Positions 9,301 to 17,074 of a stretch of DNA of 64,000 nucleotides are shown here, one piece after another. A model generated the notes under the pieces. It was not told the DNA's origin. It worked only from the letters and a program-made list of their open reading frames with translations, and did no database searches. The position numbers were made by a program, and so were the translations under genes. The stretch covers positions 1,510,501-1,574,500 of the forward strand of contig JADJVV010000001.1 of NCBI GenBank assembly GCA_016710435.1, read 5' to 3'. The stretch's first letter is position 1. Each line of letters begins with the position of its first letter. Origin of the DNA: Hyphomicrobiales bacterium (GTDB lineage: Bacteria; Pseudomonadota; Alphaproteobacteria; Rhizobiales; Aestuariivirgaceae).

Positions 9301-9717
9301 AAACTCGCGCGCGAACAGATCCATCTGGACCTCGCGCCTCTGCCGGCGTCCGTAGTCAACAACCCGATCAACGCCGACGGGCGAAGGTTCTGCCGCCCTT
9401 GCCAGATCGATGTCGCGCGCCGGCTCATCGGCAACGTCGTCACCAAGTTCGATGTGACCTATTTCATGGGCGACGAGAAATGCCTGCTCGAACACCGTCC
9501 CAATATTTTCGTGCAAGATGAGGCTGTCTGCGGCAACGACGGTTGCGCGGCCACCGTCGAGCATCACCGAGCCTGCCGCGGTCGGCTCGACATCCAACCC
9601 GCGCCGCTGAGCTTCGGTAACGGCAAACTCATAAGGTCGCCAAGGATCATGGCCCTTCGCAACGGCCTGCCGGTGAAGGTCGGCTGCAATCTGTCTCGCC
9701 AGCTCGACCGCGTCCAT
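6313..9717 (-). CDS. IrrE/ImmA peptidase - UvrD helicase - Cys-cluster nuclease fusion
   Basis: The product has 1134 residues. Residues 1-180 form an IrrE/ImmA-type metallopeptidase domain with HEIGH at 84-88 and the family segment EVQMDLFAREFLLP near 129-142. From residue 200 a superfamily 1 helicase follows: Walker A GPGTGKT near 217-223, DEYQD, GDAKQSIYRFRGA, TIHGAKGLEF and FYVALSRARDRL. The C-terminal 260 residues resemble the nuclease part of Cas4/AddB-type enzymes, with an upstream cysteine in YERCPRRFF and a terminal CQGCPAFFIC cluster suited to an iron-sulphur cluster; the PD-(D/E)XK residues are not clear by eye. Fusion of an IrrE peptidase to a UvrD helicase is uncommon and suggests damage- or phage-sensing DNA processing. 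It ends 80 bp before the poly-Ub gene. Confidence 0.88.
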   Translation of the reverse strand: MDAVELARQIAADLHRQAVAKGHDPWRPYEFAVTEAQRRGLDVEPTAAGSVMLDGGRATVVAADSLILHENIGTVFEQAFLVAHEIGHIELGDDVADEPARDIDLARAAEPSPVGVDRVVDYGRRQRREVQMDLFAREFLLPRGLVRKLHLEDGQTATEIAARFGAPFDLVAQQLFDALLLPEIVAAVEAETIERPLNPLQATAAAHRGEAFLLEAGPGTGKTQTLTARVEGLLAEGVDPRRILLLTFSNKAAGEMAERIGRRHKAAAAAMWIGTFHAFGLDVIRRFHIELGLPKDPRMMDRTEAVELLEAEFPRLGLNHYRNLYDPTQIIADMLAAISRAKDEVVNEARYAELAEAMLVSAATPDERVAAERAAEVARVYAAYEELKRQAHCVDFGDLVSMPVRLLEGNLEIRTHLQAQYDHVLVDEYQDVNRSSVRLITALRSNGRNLWVVGDAKQSIYRFRGASSFNMTRFGTSDFSGGARGRLKRNYRSVDEVVQAFSAFAIRMKAGDQDSGLESERGRCGASPQLRTVDQSPQQTVALADAIEEMRQAGHNYRDQAVLCTGNEKLSELGQDLERLGVPVLFLGSLFERPEIKELLSLLTILTDRRAMGLVRAACMSEFEMPISDVDAIFSHLRASDSIPGAWLGELGAITGLSEPGGAALRAVAAAMRGFDQSDAPWTVLATLLLDRTRIAARIGGSSDIAERTRGLAIWQFMNFLRVQPGGKGLPIVRLLDRVRRLVRLGDDRDLRQLPAAAQGLDAVRLMTIHGAKGLEFPVVHVPGLNGDTIPRTPQAPPCPPPDGMVEGAQGRALDVFRAGHAEEQECLFYVALSRARDRLFLYAPTQKSNGHNRPLSSFLDRLGSGLTRTKINPTRTLPPAPEAGDITLVVDGALRFTGAQIALYERCPRRFFYTHILQVGGRRTATAFMQMHEAVRTVFQAVIADARIIGGASDLEGQIANAFAAHGLADHGYVSEYKGFATSMIQYFLAAREGLTPETPAALSIAFGAEEIIVRPDEVLVRSDGSRTLRRVQTGHFRTAEMDDVGVAAFLLAAQRAFPGASVELVHLSDQTIRPLDLTAKKLQNRQEKLAGFLGRIRAGNFPAAPSARTCQGCPAFFICGPTPTGTLRKNFG

Positions 9718-9718
9718 C

Positions 9719-10300
9719 CTAGTTGTCGTCCACCAGCAGGGCCGTCCGCTTTTCTTCAGACACTCCAGCGTCGATCAGCAGCCGCTCAAATGTTGCGGCA
9801 GTTTCCGCCGACGGCTTTCCGTCTGATTTGTAGCTGCGCGCAAGCACGGGCCCTGATGGCAGGGTGAGCGTGCTCACCAACAAATCAACCGTACAATTCA
9901 GAGCGGCTGCCATGCGCGTGAGGAAGCGCCTTGGGACAGAAGTTGCCACAATGCGACGCTCCCGAAAGGCTGTCACCACTTGCCGGGGCACATCCAATTG
10001 CACGGCGATCTCGCGAAGTTGGGAAACCGACAAATCTGCCAGAGGGTCTTTTGCAGATTTCGTTTCGATCGGCATATGCTGCTGCCATGCCGCGTCAATC
10101 ATGGCCTGCTCTTGGAGAGACATCGGCCTCTCGGCTCCATCAGGAACGCGAGATAGCTCTCTCGACAAGTCCACTAACTCGTTCGAAAAATGCGGGTACT
10201 CACGCAGGTAGCGCTCAAGGATTTCGCGGCCATGGCTGGGTTCGACCGCAAAGGCGTCGAGCACATCTTCCCGCGATGGTTGATGAGCGTTGGGGTTCAT
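9719..10300 (-). CDS. Small XRE-like DNA-binding protein
   Basis: The product has 193 residues. The central part (LSVSQLREIAVQLDVPRQVV, then RRFLTRMAAALNCTVDLLV) reads like an XRE-type helix-turn-helix with a recognition-helix region. Such proteins commonly precede IrrE/ImmA peptidases, which cleave them to release repression. The stop is 1 bp before the helicase-fusion start and the start overlaps the sigma-like gene by 4 bp. I infer that it is the repressor or cleavage target of the fused IrrE domain. Confidence 0.65.
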   Translation of the reverse strand: MNPNAHQPSREDVLDAFAVEPSHGREILERYLREYPHFSNELVDLSRELSRVPDGAERPMSLQEQAMIDAAWQQHMPIETKSAKDPLADLSVSQLREIAVQLDVPRQVVTAFRERRIVATSVPRRFLTRMAAALNCTVDLLVSTLTLPSGPVLARSYKSDGKPSAETAATFERLLIDAGVSEEKRTALLVDDN

Positions 10301-11100
10301 GGCTCTTCTCCTGACATGGCCGCTCGTATTGCCGCAAAGGCCTTGTCCCTATGTGTCCGGATGGTTTTCTCCGATTTGCCGAGCGCCTTGGCGATAGTGA
10401 CAGCATCAGCCTCCTTCGAGTCGATGGGGACGCCCTTTCGCAACATTTCGATGATCCTCATTTGTTCTGGTGGTAGAGCATCAATCGCCGCATCCAGACG
10501 AAACCGGTAATCCGCACCGTCGATTTCCAAATCCGAGGACCAATCGAAGCTGCCAGCCGCCCTCTCAACCTCTTCAGAAGGCTCACCTGTCTCTTCGTCG
10601 AAATCCAGCGAAGTTGAGCGGTTTTCATCGCGCCAGGCCTGCTCCTGGGCATCGCGTCGCAAGCTTGCCAGCGCGCCATCGAAGCGCACTTCAAAATAGT
10701 CCAGTTTTTCAGAATATTCGCCGCGGTCAGCCGACAAAAGCTCAATAAATCGCCCGAACACCCTGTCACGAATAACGCTGTTGGTCAGTGACGTTGTCGT
10801 GCCGTCCGCACTCTCGGCCCTCGGCAGAGATCGCAAAACCCGCTCGGCTAAAACCTTGTACAGCCGGTCGAACCCGGCAGCGGAATTGTCCGCGCGACTG
10901 GCCCGCACTAAATAGACCAGACATTCGCTTGGTACATAACCGAGATCATCCCGGCGGCGAATTTGAACGCGAGCCAAGAGATCATCCCCTGATAAGCCCT
11001 CCAGCTCGGCCAGTTTGGCTTCGACCTCCGGAATGCGCGTATAGAGTTCTTCCGTGCGGAGCCTCTTTTTTCTGAGTGGAGTTACCAATTGCCCCTCCAT
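10297..11100 (-). CDS. Sigma-factor-like protein with region 4 HTH
   Basis: The product has 267 residues. The C-terminus (about 208-262: LPPEQMRIIEMLRKGVPI, then TIAKALGKSEKTIRTHRDKA) is a sigma-70 region 4-like helix-turn-helix. The middle is charged and could hold a degenerate region 2. It is the first gene of the six-gene run and may direct its transcription. AGGAAGG abuts the ATG at 11100; an in-frame TTG a few codons later, with GGAGGGG before it, is an alternative start. Only 46 bp separate it from the AbiEii stop, so transcription from the AbiE promoter is possible. Confidence 0.65.
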   Translation of the reverse strand: MEGQLVTPLRKKRLRTEELYTRIPEVEAKLAELEGLSGDDLLARVQIRRRDDLGYVPSECLVYLVRASRADNSAAGFDRLYKVLAERVLRSLPRAESADGTTTSLTNSVIRDRVFGRFIELLSADRGEYSEKLDYFEVRFDGALASLRRDAQEQAWRDENRSTSLDFDEETGEPSEEVERAAGSFDWSSDLEIDGADYRFRLDAAIDALPPEQMRIIEMLRKGVPIDSKEADAVTIAKALGKSEKTIRTHRDKAFAAIRAAMSGEEP

Positions 11101-11146
11101 CCTTCCTGCCGCACCGCGCCAAGGTGCTGCCCAACTTCAACCAACA

Positions 11147-12172
11147 TCATCGCGAATATTCCGACGTTCGATTGGCCTGCGCCGCTATGTCTGCGCATCG
11201 CGCCATGAGCGCATTAAACGGTTCCGCGTCGTCGAATAGCAGTCCGTCCTCGACCATGCGGGCATAGTCGTCTTCGAGGGCCTTCGCGACATCCCCCACC
11301 GGCACGAGTTGCAAGCCTCCGTTGACCGCCGCTGCGTAGTCGACCGGCGTGCGGTCGGCGGCCTTTTCCGCGAAGAACATCGACTTGTGCCGGGCGACAG
11401 CGTTGGCCAGTTCGCGATCGGCGAAAGCAGCTTCTGCGAAGCCGGCTTCATCCAGCCTTACAACATCGTGCCAGTGTCGCGCGAAGCGATCGCCGCGCAG
11501 CCGATCCTGAAGGCAAAAGACGTGAATGGCGGTCGCCTTCTCCCAAAAGGTTCGCTCCGCGTGCATGACGCGCGGTCGCGCGGTCGGAAATATCAGCCCG
11601 TCGATCAGGCTATCTGCATCGCAGGCGACTTCGCGCAGGCTCGCTGGCTCGCCTGTCGAGCGAGCGCCAAACTCCAGCATGACGCTGGGTGCGACATAGC
11701 CGGACCCGGCCGCAGTCGCCTCGTAGTCGATAAAGAGCTTCTCATCCTCGATGCGGATGGTCGCCGCCAGACCTTCGGCTGCCAGTGCGGTCGCGATGAC
11801 CGGCTGCACCGTTTCCGCGACCCACGCAGGCAGCCGCCGACGCACCTCACTGGACCAGCGCTTTTCCTCGCTTCGGGTTTTGGGCAACCCCTCGCCATTG
11901 TCCCCGACCAGATCGGGCGCAATCGCCCGAATGTCGTAGGTCAGATCCACGTCCTCGGAAAACCGGCGAATGACCTGATAGGCTTTCGACAGCGACGTGC
12001 CGCCCTTGAAAACCAGATGTTCGCCGAGCGGCGCAGCGTAAAGGGTCGCCAGCGCCCATACCACCCACACATCTTTTTCAAGAAGATGGGTAGGACGACC
12101 CGAACGATCGGCGGCGACGCCCAGCGCGTCGCGCCGATCCTGGTCGGAAAGCTTGAGAAAGATGTCAGCCAT
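11147..12172 (-). CDS. AbiEii-type nucleotidyltransferase toxin
   Basis: A 341-residue nucleotidyltransferase of the AbiEii/AbiGii family. FKGGTSLSKAY followed by RFSEDVDLTYD is the family's GS...D-x-D active site. A typical downstream segment (ERTFWEKATAIHVF) is also present. These toxins transfer nucleotides to RNA targets such as tRNA acceptor ends; here the target is unknown. It overlaps the AbiEi-like gene by 8 bp. Together they form a type IV toxin-antitoxin and abortive-infection module. Confidence 0.88.
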   Translation of the reverse strand: MADIFLKLSDQDRRDALGVAADRSGRPTHLLEKDVWVVWALATLYAAPLGEHLVFKGGTSLSKAYQVIRRFSEDVDLTYDIRAIAPDLVGDNGEGLPKTRSEEKRWSSEVRRRLPAWVAETVQPVIATALAAEGLAATIRIEDEKLFIDYEATAAGSGYVAPSVMLEFGARSTGEPASLREVACDADSLIDGLIFPTARPRVMHAERTFWEKATAIHVFCLQDRLRGDRFARHWHDVVRLDEAGFAEAAFADRELANAVARHKSMFFAEKAADRTPVDYAAAVNGGLQLVPVGDVAKALEDDYARMVEDGLLFDDAEPFNALMARCADIAAQANRTSEYSR

Positions 12173-12758
12173 AGGCTGCCTTTCCGACGCTTTGCGCGAG
12201 CCATGTCGGAAGTTGCGACGCGGCGGCGACCAGTTCGCCGAAAGCGCCAGGTGGCATCTTACGCTTTAGCGTCTTGAGTGCGGTTTCCGCCTTTTCCGGG
12301 CCGAGCCAGGCCAGCGCACGCACAGCTTCCCCAGCCGGGCGGTGGGCCAAGGCCAATTGCCAACGCGGGGCGTGCTTCAATTCTACGACCTGCTTGCCGA
12401 GGTGCATCTTTCGGCTGCGCCCGGAGGTCAGATAAACCGAACGGACGGGCACTTGCGTCGTCAAGCCAAGGGCGTTCGCGGCAGCGGCGCCGTTCGAGAC
12501 GATGATCTCTCCCTTTTGGCTCGCAAGGGCCTCGACAGCCTGTTCGACCGAAGGCGTGCGCGTACCGAACCGGCTGGTGATGGGCCGCAAATAGACGCCA
12601 CGGCCCGCGCGAATGAGCTGTCCGCGCTCGGCCAAACGCGACAATGCCTGATCTACCGCCGCCCGATTTCCGAGATGCAGCAACCCTTTGGCAGACAACG
12701 GCACACCTTCAGGCAAGCCCGTTGCATGCATCAAAATCTGTTCGGTCAGGCGAGTCAT
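12165..12758 (-). CDS. AbiEi-like antitoxin / transcriptional repressor
   Basis: The product has 197 residues. It begins with a winged-helix region (LTEQILMHATGLPEGVPLSA, then DQALSRLAERGQLIRAGRGVY) as in AbiEi/DUF6088 antitoxins, followed by a C-terminal antitoxin domain (ELKHAPRW...). AbiEi proteins repress their own promoter and neutralise the toxin without direct binding. It is upstream of, and overlaps, the AbiEii-like gene, in the usual order. Confidence 0.8.
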   Translation of the reverse strand: MTRLTEQILMHATGLPEGVPLSAKGLLHLGNRAAVDQALSRLAERGQLIRAGRGVYLRPITSRFGTRTPSVEQAVEALASQKGEIIVSNGAAAANALGLTTQVPVRSVYLTSGRSRKMHLGKQVVELKHAPRWQLALAHRPAGEAVRALAWLGPEKAETALKTLKRKMPPGAFGELVAAASQLPTWLAQSVGKAAYG

Positions 12759-12930
12759 GTCATTCTCCTGTTAGAAACATACGCGATTTTCTGACAGTTT
12801 TCAAGGAAGTCGTGTGGGCGAGGCCGATACGGGGAAGGTCTTCCCCTGCGTCCGAGCCACGGTCTCGGCCGACCCCTTCTGCGGGGAGCCCCCGCAACAC
12901 CCCCTTTAGAGTGAGAGGGCGGAAGGGATT

Positions 12931-12981
12931 TCCGTGACGGGTAAAGTGCCGAGAGAGAGGCTTTCGGCGCCCGTCATGGAG
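12931..12981 (+). promoter_or_regulatory. Structured 5' leader with GAGAGAG loop, copy 1
   Basis: Stem TGACGGG (12935-12941) pairs with CCCGTCA (12970-12976); an inner stem GCCGA (12948-12952) pairs with TCGGC (12964-12968), leaving GAGAGAGG in the apical loop. GGAG follows, then the ATG of the DUF932 gene at 12990. Matching arrangements precede parB (14358) and the methylase/helicase (31643). Upstream of the stem, AGAGGGCGG is also shared with copy 2. The remaining sequence from 12759 is a GC-rich leader without a gene. Confidence 0.7.
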
Positions 12982-12989
12982 TTTTTCCC

Positions 12990-14183
12990 ATGAACATGCA
13001 GGTACTCGATGCGCGCCGCGATCTCAGCGGCGGCTACAAGGTGGATGTCACGCGCGGCGAGCGCGTCGGCCGGGTGTCATCGGAGTGGTTCTCGCGGCCC
13101 GACGATGAGCGCTTCCTGTCACTCGGCGAGCTGGCCCGCTCGGTGCGCGATCGGTCCGAGCGCAGCCGGACCCGCGTGGTGGAAACCGCGCTGATCCATG
13201 TCGAGGCAAGCCGCACAGATCCCGAGCGGCTGTCGCTGATCCTGCCCGGCGCCGAGGCGCCTGTGGCTCCTACACACTGGAGCTTCGGCCAGTTGGCGAG
13301 CCAGGTCGGCGCTCCCGCTGCCTATCTGCGCAATCTTCCGGCGGCGCTCGCCGGCATCAATCTGCAATACGGCCTGACCTCGAACCGCGCCGAGCAGATC
13401 AAAACGCTGGAAACCGAGAACGGCCGCGTTGAACTGCGCGCCGTCACCGGCCCGGACTATGGCCGCATCTACGACCACGAACTGATCGAGGCTGTGCAAC
13501 GCATCGCCGGCAACGGCACGGGAGACACGCGCTGGAAGGTGCCGGGCGTGCTCGACTGGTCGACCGGGATCTACAATCCCCGCGTCGACATCTCGAAGGA
13601 CACGACGACGCTCTACGCCAGCGATCGCGACGTGTTCGTGTTCCTCGTCGATGATATGAACCCCATCGAGGCCGGTCGCCTGCCGGACGGCTCACCCGAC
13701 CTGTTCTTCCGCGGCTTCTACGCCTGGAACTCGGAGGTCGGCGCCAAGACGCTCGGCATGGCGAGCTTCTATCTGCGCGCTGTGTGCCAGAACCGCAATC
13801 TGTGGGGCGTGGAGGATTTCGAGGAGATCAGCATCCGCCACAGCAAATATGCCGCGTCGCGCTTCGCCCATGAAGCCGAACCGGCGCTGCTGAATTTCGC
13901 CAACTCGTCACCGCTGCCGTTCATCAACGGGATCAAGACGGCGCGTGAGCGGATAGTGGCGCGCACGGATGAGGACCGCAGCGATTTCCTGCGCAAGCGG
14001 GGCTTCTCCAAGGCCGAGACCGGAAAGATCATCGACGCGGTGCTGGTCGAGGAAGGTCGCCCGCCCGAGAGCATCTTCGATTTCGTGCAGGGCATCACCG
14101 CGGTCGCGCGCGAAAAGCCGCATCAGGACGCCCGCCTCGACATGGAAGCCAAGGCGAAGAAGCTGCTCGATCGGGCTGCCTGA
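12990..14183 (+). CDS. DUF932-family ICE/plasmid protein
   Basis: The product has 397 residues and belongs to the phage/plasmid DUF932 (DUF945-like) family, seen from LSLGELARSVRDRSERSRTR, DYGRIYDHELIEAVQRIAG and the central region FFRGFYAWNSEVGAKTLGM. The biochemical role of the family is not established. The genes are regular residents of ICE and plasmid backbones near ParB. The ATG at 12990 follows GGAG at 12978-12981. No signal peptide or membrane segment is seen. Confidence 0.82.
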   Translation: MNMQVLDARRDLSGGYKVDVTRGERVGRVSSEWFSRPDDERFLSLGELARSVRDRSERSRTRVVETALIHVEASRTDPERLSLILPGAEAPVAPTHWSFGQLASQVGAPAAYLRNLPAALAGINLQYGLTSNRAEQIKTLETENGRVELRAVTGPDYGRIYDHELIEAVQRIAGNGTGDTRWKVPGVLDWSTGIYNPRVDISKDTTTLYASDRDVFVFLVDDMNPIEAGRLPDGSPDLFFRGFYAWNSEVGAKTLGMASFYLRAVCQNRNLWGVEDFEEISIRHSKYAASRFAHEAEPALLNFANSSPLPFINGIKTARERIVARTDEDRSDFLRKRGFSKAETGKIIDAVLVEEGRPPESIFDFVQGITAVAREKPHQDARLDMEAKAKKLLDRAA

Positions 14184-14190
14184 TCTCATC

Positions 14191-14226
14191 AAAGCCGGAG
14201 ATGCGGTTTGCCGTATTTCCGGCTTT
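14191..14226 (+). terminator. Hairpin after the DUF932 gene
   Basis: Perfect 9-bp stem AAAGCCGGA (14191-14199) and TCCGGCTTT (14218-14226), 8 bp after the DUF932 stop. The T tract is only three bases, so termination is likely but may be weak. Confidence 0.6.
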
Positions 14227-14357
14227 CACCCTCGGCCGCGAGTCCGGCTGATTGGGAGTCAGAAGCCCGCTGATTGGGAATCGGCGTTCCGTTTCCCCTT
14301 ACCGATCACTGTACTCGTGCGCTGCCCCTTCAGAGGAAGAGGGCGGCGCTTCGCTTC

Positions 14358-14406
14358 GTGACGGGTTGGAGGTCGAGAGAGAGTCTCCCGGCTGCCCGTC
14401 GCGGAG
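14358..14406 (+). promoter_or_regulatory. Structured 5' leader with GAGAGAG loop, copy 2
   Basis: Outer stem GTGACGGG (14358-14365) pairs with CCCGTCGC (14395-14402), with one U-G pair. The inner stem GGAG (14368-14371) pairs with CTCC (14385-14388), and the loop holds GAGAGAGAG. GGAG (14403-14406) follows directly as ribosome-binding site for parB. The base changes relative to copy 1 keep the pairing. Confidence 0.7.
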
Positions 14407-14414
14407 TAATGACA

Positions 14415-16556
14415 ATGGCAACTGCCATCCAGAAAATCACCCTCTCGTCGTCGCGCGACATTCCCTTCAACAAGCTGGTGCTCAGCCAGGCCAACGTCCG
14501 GCGCGTGAAATCCGGCGTGTCGATCGACGAGCTGGCCGAGTCCATCGCCCGGCGCGGCCTCATCCAGTCCCTGCATGTTCGCCCCGTCCTCGACGCCGAG
14601 GGCGTAGAGACTGGCATGTTCGAGGTGCCCGCCGGCGGTCGGCGCTATCGCGCGCTCGAACTGCTCGCCAAGCAGAAGCGCCTCGCCAAAACCACGCCCG
14701 TCCCATGCGTCGTCGGCGACGCCGCCAGCGGTATCCTGATCGACGAAATCTCGCTGGTCGAGAACATCGACCGGGCGCCGCTGCATCCGCTCGACCAGTT
14801 CCGGGCGTTCCAGGCCATGCGCGACAAGGGCATGACCGAGGAAGCGATCGCCGCCGCCTTCTTCGTCGGCGTCAACGTGGTGAAGCAGCGCCTGCGCCTG
14901 GCGTCGGTCTCGCCCACGCTGCTCGACATCTATGCCGAGGACGACATGACGCTCGAAATGCTGATGGCCTTCACCGTGTCGGCCGATCACGCTCGGCAGA
15001 AACAGGTCTGGGAGGCGATCAGCGCCGGTTGGCAGAAGGAGCCGTGGCAGATCCGGCGGATGCTGACCGAAACCACCGTGCGCGCGTCCGACAAGCGCGC
15101 CGTGTTCGTCGGCATCGACGCCTACGAGGCGGCCGGCGGCATGATGCTGCGCGACCTCTTCCAGTCCGACGACGGCGGATGGCTTCAGGATGTCGGCCTG
15201 CTCGATCGCCTGGTTGCCGAGAAGCTCAAGGTCATCGCCGACGAGATCGCTACTGAGGGCTGGAAATGGGTCGAGGCCGCGTTGAGCATTCCCTACGGTG
15301 TCACCCACGGAATGCGGGAGATTGCCGGGACGCCGCTCGATATGAGCGAGGCGGAACAGGCAACGCGCGACGCCTTGCAGGTGGAATTTGATCGCTTGGT
15401 CGCTGAATATGAAGATGCCGACGAGCTGCCGGACGAGATCGATCAACGCCTTGGCGAGATCGAGGCGGCGATGGAGGAACTCGACAATCGGCCCGTCCAC
15501 TACGATCCCGCCGAGATCGCCATTGCCGGCGTCTTCGCAACCCTCGACGCCAAAGGCAAGCTGGTCGTCGATCGCGGCTATGTCCGCCCGGAGGACGAAC
15601 GACCCGCCCAGCTGGAAGGTGACGATGTCCAGGAGGGCGGCGATCATGAGACCGGGAAAGCTCCTGCCATCCAGCGTGCCGCCATCACCATCGGCGGCCA
15701 GCCTGCCCCGGCAGCGGCGGAGGAAGACGAGGAGGATGGCATCAAGCCGCTGCCCGAGCGCCTCGTCACTGAACTGACGGCGCATCGCACGCTCGCCCTG
15801 CGCGACGCCGTGGCGGACCACCCGCATATCGCCATGACCGCGCTGCTGCACAAGCTGGTCTCGGACACCTTCCTGCACCGCCCGGCGACGGGCGCGCTGG
15901 AAGCCAATGTCCGGGAGGTTCACTTCGCCGCACAGGCCGAGGAGTTGAAAGACAGCCCTTCGGCAAAATCCGTCACCGACCGGCATGATCGCTGGGGCGA
16001 CCATGTTCCGGCCGATGACGAGGCGCTGTGGGATTGGCTCGTCGCGCTCGACGACGACAATCGCATGGAGTTGCTCGCCCATTGCGTCAGCTATGGCATC
16101 AACGCGCTCTACGAACGGCCCAATCCCTATAGCGGCTCCGGTGTCAGCGAGCACGGGCTGAAGGTCCGCCTCGCACAGGCCGACCGACTGGCGCGGGCGA
16201 CGGGCCTCGACATGGCGCAAGTCGGATGGCGGCCGACGGTCGGCAATTATCTCGGCCGCGTCACCAAGACCCGCATCGTGGAGGCCGTCCGCGAGGCCGC
16301 CGGCGAGCGGGCCGCGCAGCTCATCGACCACATGAAGAAGGGCGACATGGCCAAGGAGGCCGAACGTCTGCTGGCCGACACCGGCTGGTTGCCCGAGCCG
16401 CTGCGCCTGGCCGGTGCCGATGGCGACAGCGCTGCCGCACCTGCCGATCAGGCCGGCGGCGATGAAGCGCTTCCCGCTTTCCTTACCGAAGAGGACGACG
16501 AGGAAGATCACGCCGACACTGAGGAGGACGAGGAAAGCATGATCGCCGCCGAGTGA
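14415..16556 (+). CDS. parB: ParB/Spo0J-family nuclease-partition protein
   Basis: The product has 713 residues from the ATG at 14415, 8 nt after GGAG; an ATG at 14409 is too close to that site. The ParB N-terminal domain is clear: IPFNKLVLSQANVRRV, ELAESIARRGLIQSLHVRPV, VPAGGRRYRALELLA and EISLVENIDRAPLHPLDQFRA. A helix-turn-helix follows (TEEAIAAAFFVGVNVVKQRL). The long C-terminal part, with acidic tracts near 460 and at the C-terminus, is typical of large ParB-like proteins of ICEs, which may act in partition or as DNA-binding nucleases. The partner ParA could be the product at 44304. Confidence 0.88.
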   Translation: MATAIQKITLSSSRDIPFNKLVLSQANVRRVKSGVSIDELAESIARRGLIQSLHVRPVLDAEGVETGMFEVPAGGRRYRALELLAKQKRLAKTTPVPCVVGDAASGILIDEISLVENIDRAPLHPLDQFRAFQAMRDKGMTEEAIAAAFFVGVNVVKQRLRLASVSPTLLDIYAEDDMTLEMLMAFTVSADHARQKQVWEAISAGWQKEPWQIRRMLTETTVRASDKRAVFVGIDAYEAAGGMMLRDLFQSDDGGWLQDVGLLDRLVAEKLKVIADEIATEGWKWVEAALSIPYGVTHGMREIAGTPLDMSEAEQATRDALQVEFDRLVAEYEDADELPDEIDQRLGEIEAAMEELDNRPVHYDPAEIAIAGVFATLDAKGKLVVDRGYVRPEDERPAQLEGDDVQEGGDHETGKAPAIQRAAITIGGQPAPAAAEEDEEDGIKPLPERLVTELTAHRTLALRDAVADHPHIAMTALLHKLVSDTFLHRPATGALEANVREVHFAAQAEELKDSPSAKSVTDRHDRWGDHVPADDEALWDWLVALDDDNRMELLAHCVSYGINALYERPNPYSGSGVSEHGLKVRLAQADRLARATGLDMAQVGWRPTVGNYLGRVTKTRIVEAVREAAGERAAQLIDHMKKGDMAKEAERLLADTGWLPEPLRLAGADGDSAAAPADQAGGDEALPAFLTEEDDEEDHADTEEDEESMIAAE

Positions 16557-16564
16557 GCGATCCC

Positions 16565-16641
16565 GGCGGGGAGTGGCGCGACGCTCCCCGCCAATCTCAC
16601 CTACATTCCCGTACTTGCCCGGCCTCGCGCCGGGCATTTTT
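16565..16641 (+). terminator. Tandem hairpins ending the parB transcript
   Basis: The first stem is GGCGGGGAG (16565-16573) with CTCCCCGCC (16584-16592). The second, TGCCCGGC (16616-16623) with GCCGGGCA (16629-16636), is followed by TTTTT (16637-16641) and is a standard intrinsic terminator. Confidence 0.85.
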
Positions 16642-16657
16642 GTTTCAGGAGCCTGAT

Positions 16658-17074
16658 ATGGCCGACTATTTCACCCACTTCTCGTGCCTGCTCGATGTCG
16701 GCGCACCCGAGAAAGCCGCTCTTGCGCTCGACCTCTACAACGCTCTTTCCGCAGAAGGTGCATCAGAAGACCCACCTTCCGAAGGGTTCCTGCTGTCGAT
16801 CCAGCCGGAGCACGGCGGCACGAATCTGTGGATGCGCGACGATGGCGCTGGCGATCCCGAGCGCGTCATCCAGTTCGTCAAACGCTGCGCCACTGCATTT
16901 CATTTGAGCGGCCTATGGGGATTTCAATACGCCAACACCTGCTCGAAACCGCGGCTCGATGGTTTTGGCGGCGGCGCGCATGTGCTCGACCTCGCCACCG
17001 GCGAGACCGTTGGCTGGATCTATACCGATGGCTGGCTGGCTTCGGTTCTCGACGGAGGTGACGGCGATGCCTGA
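16658..17074 (+). CDS. Hypothetical ICE protein
   Basis: The product has 138 residues and starts at the ATG at 16658 after CAGGAG (16646-16651). The sequence MADYFTHFSCLLDVGAPEKA is common at the start of small ICE-backbone proteins next to parB. The fold is probably alpha/beta and soluble, and no catalytic motif is visible. It overlaps the next gene by 8 bp, so they are translationally linked. Function unknown. Confidence 0.7.
   Translation: MADYFTHFSCLLDVGAPEKAALALDLYNALSAEGASEDPPSEGFLLSIQPEHGGTNLWMRDDGAGDPERVIQFVKRCATAFHLSGLWGFQYANTCSKPRLDGFGGGAHVLDLATGETVGWIYTDGWLASVLDGGDGDA

Noticed and set aside
14259..16637. A 792-codon open frame antisense to parB
   Set aside because: Its translation is Gly/Arg/Asp-rich with no domain, and the plus strand encodes a clear ParB protein with ribosome-binding site and terminator. 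It is a GC-rich shadow frame.
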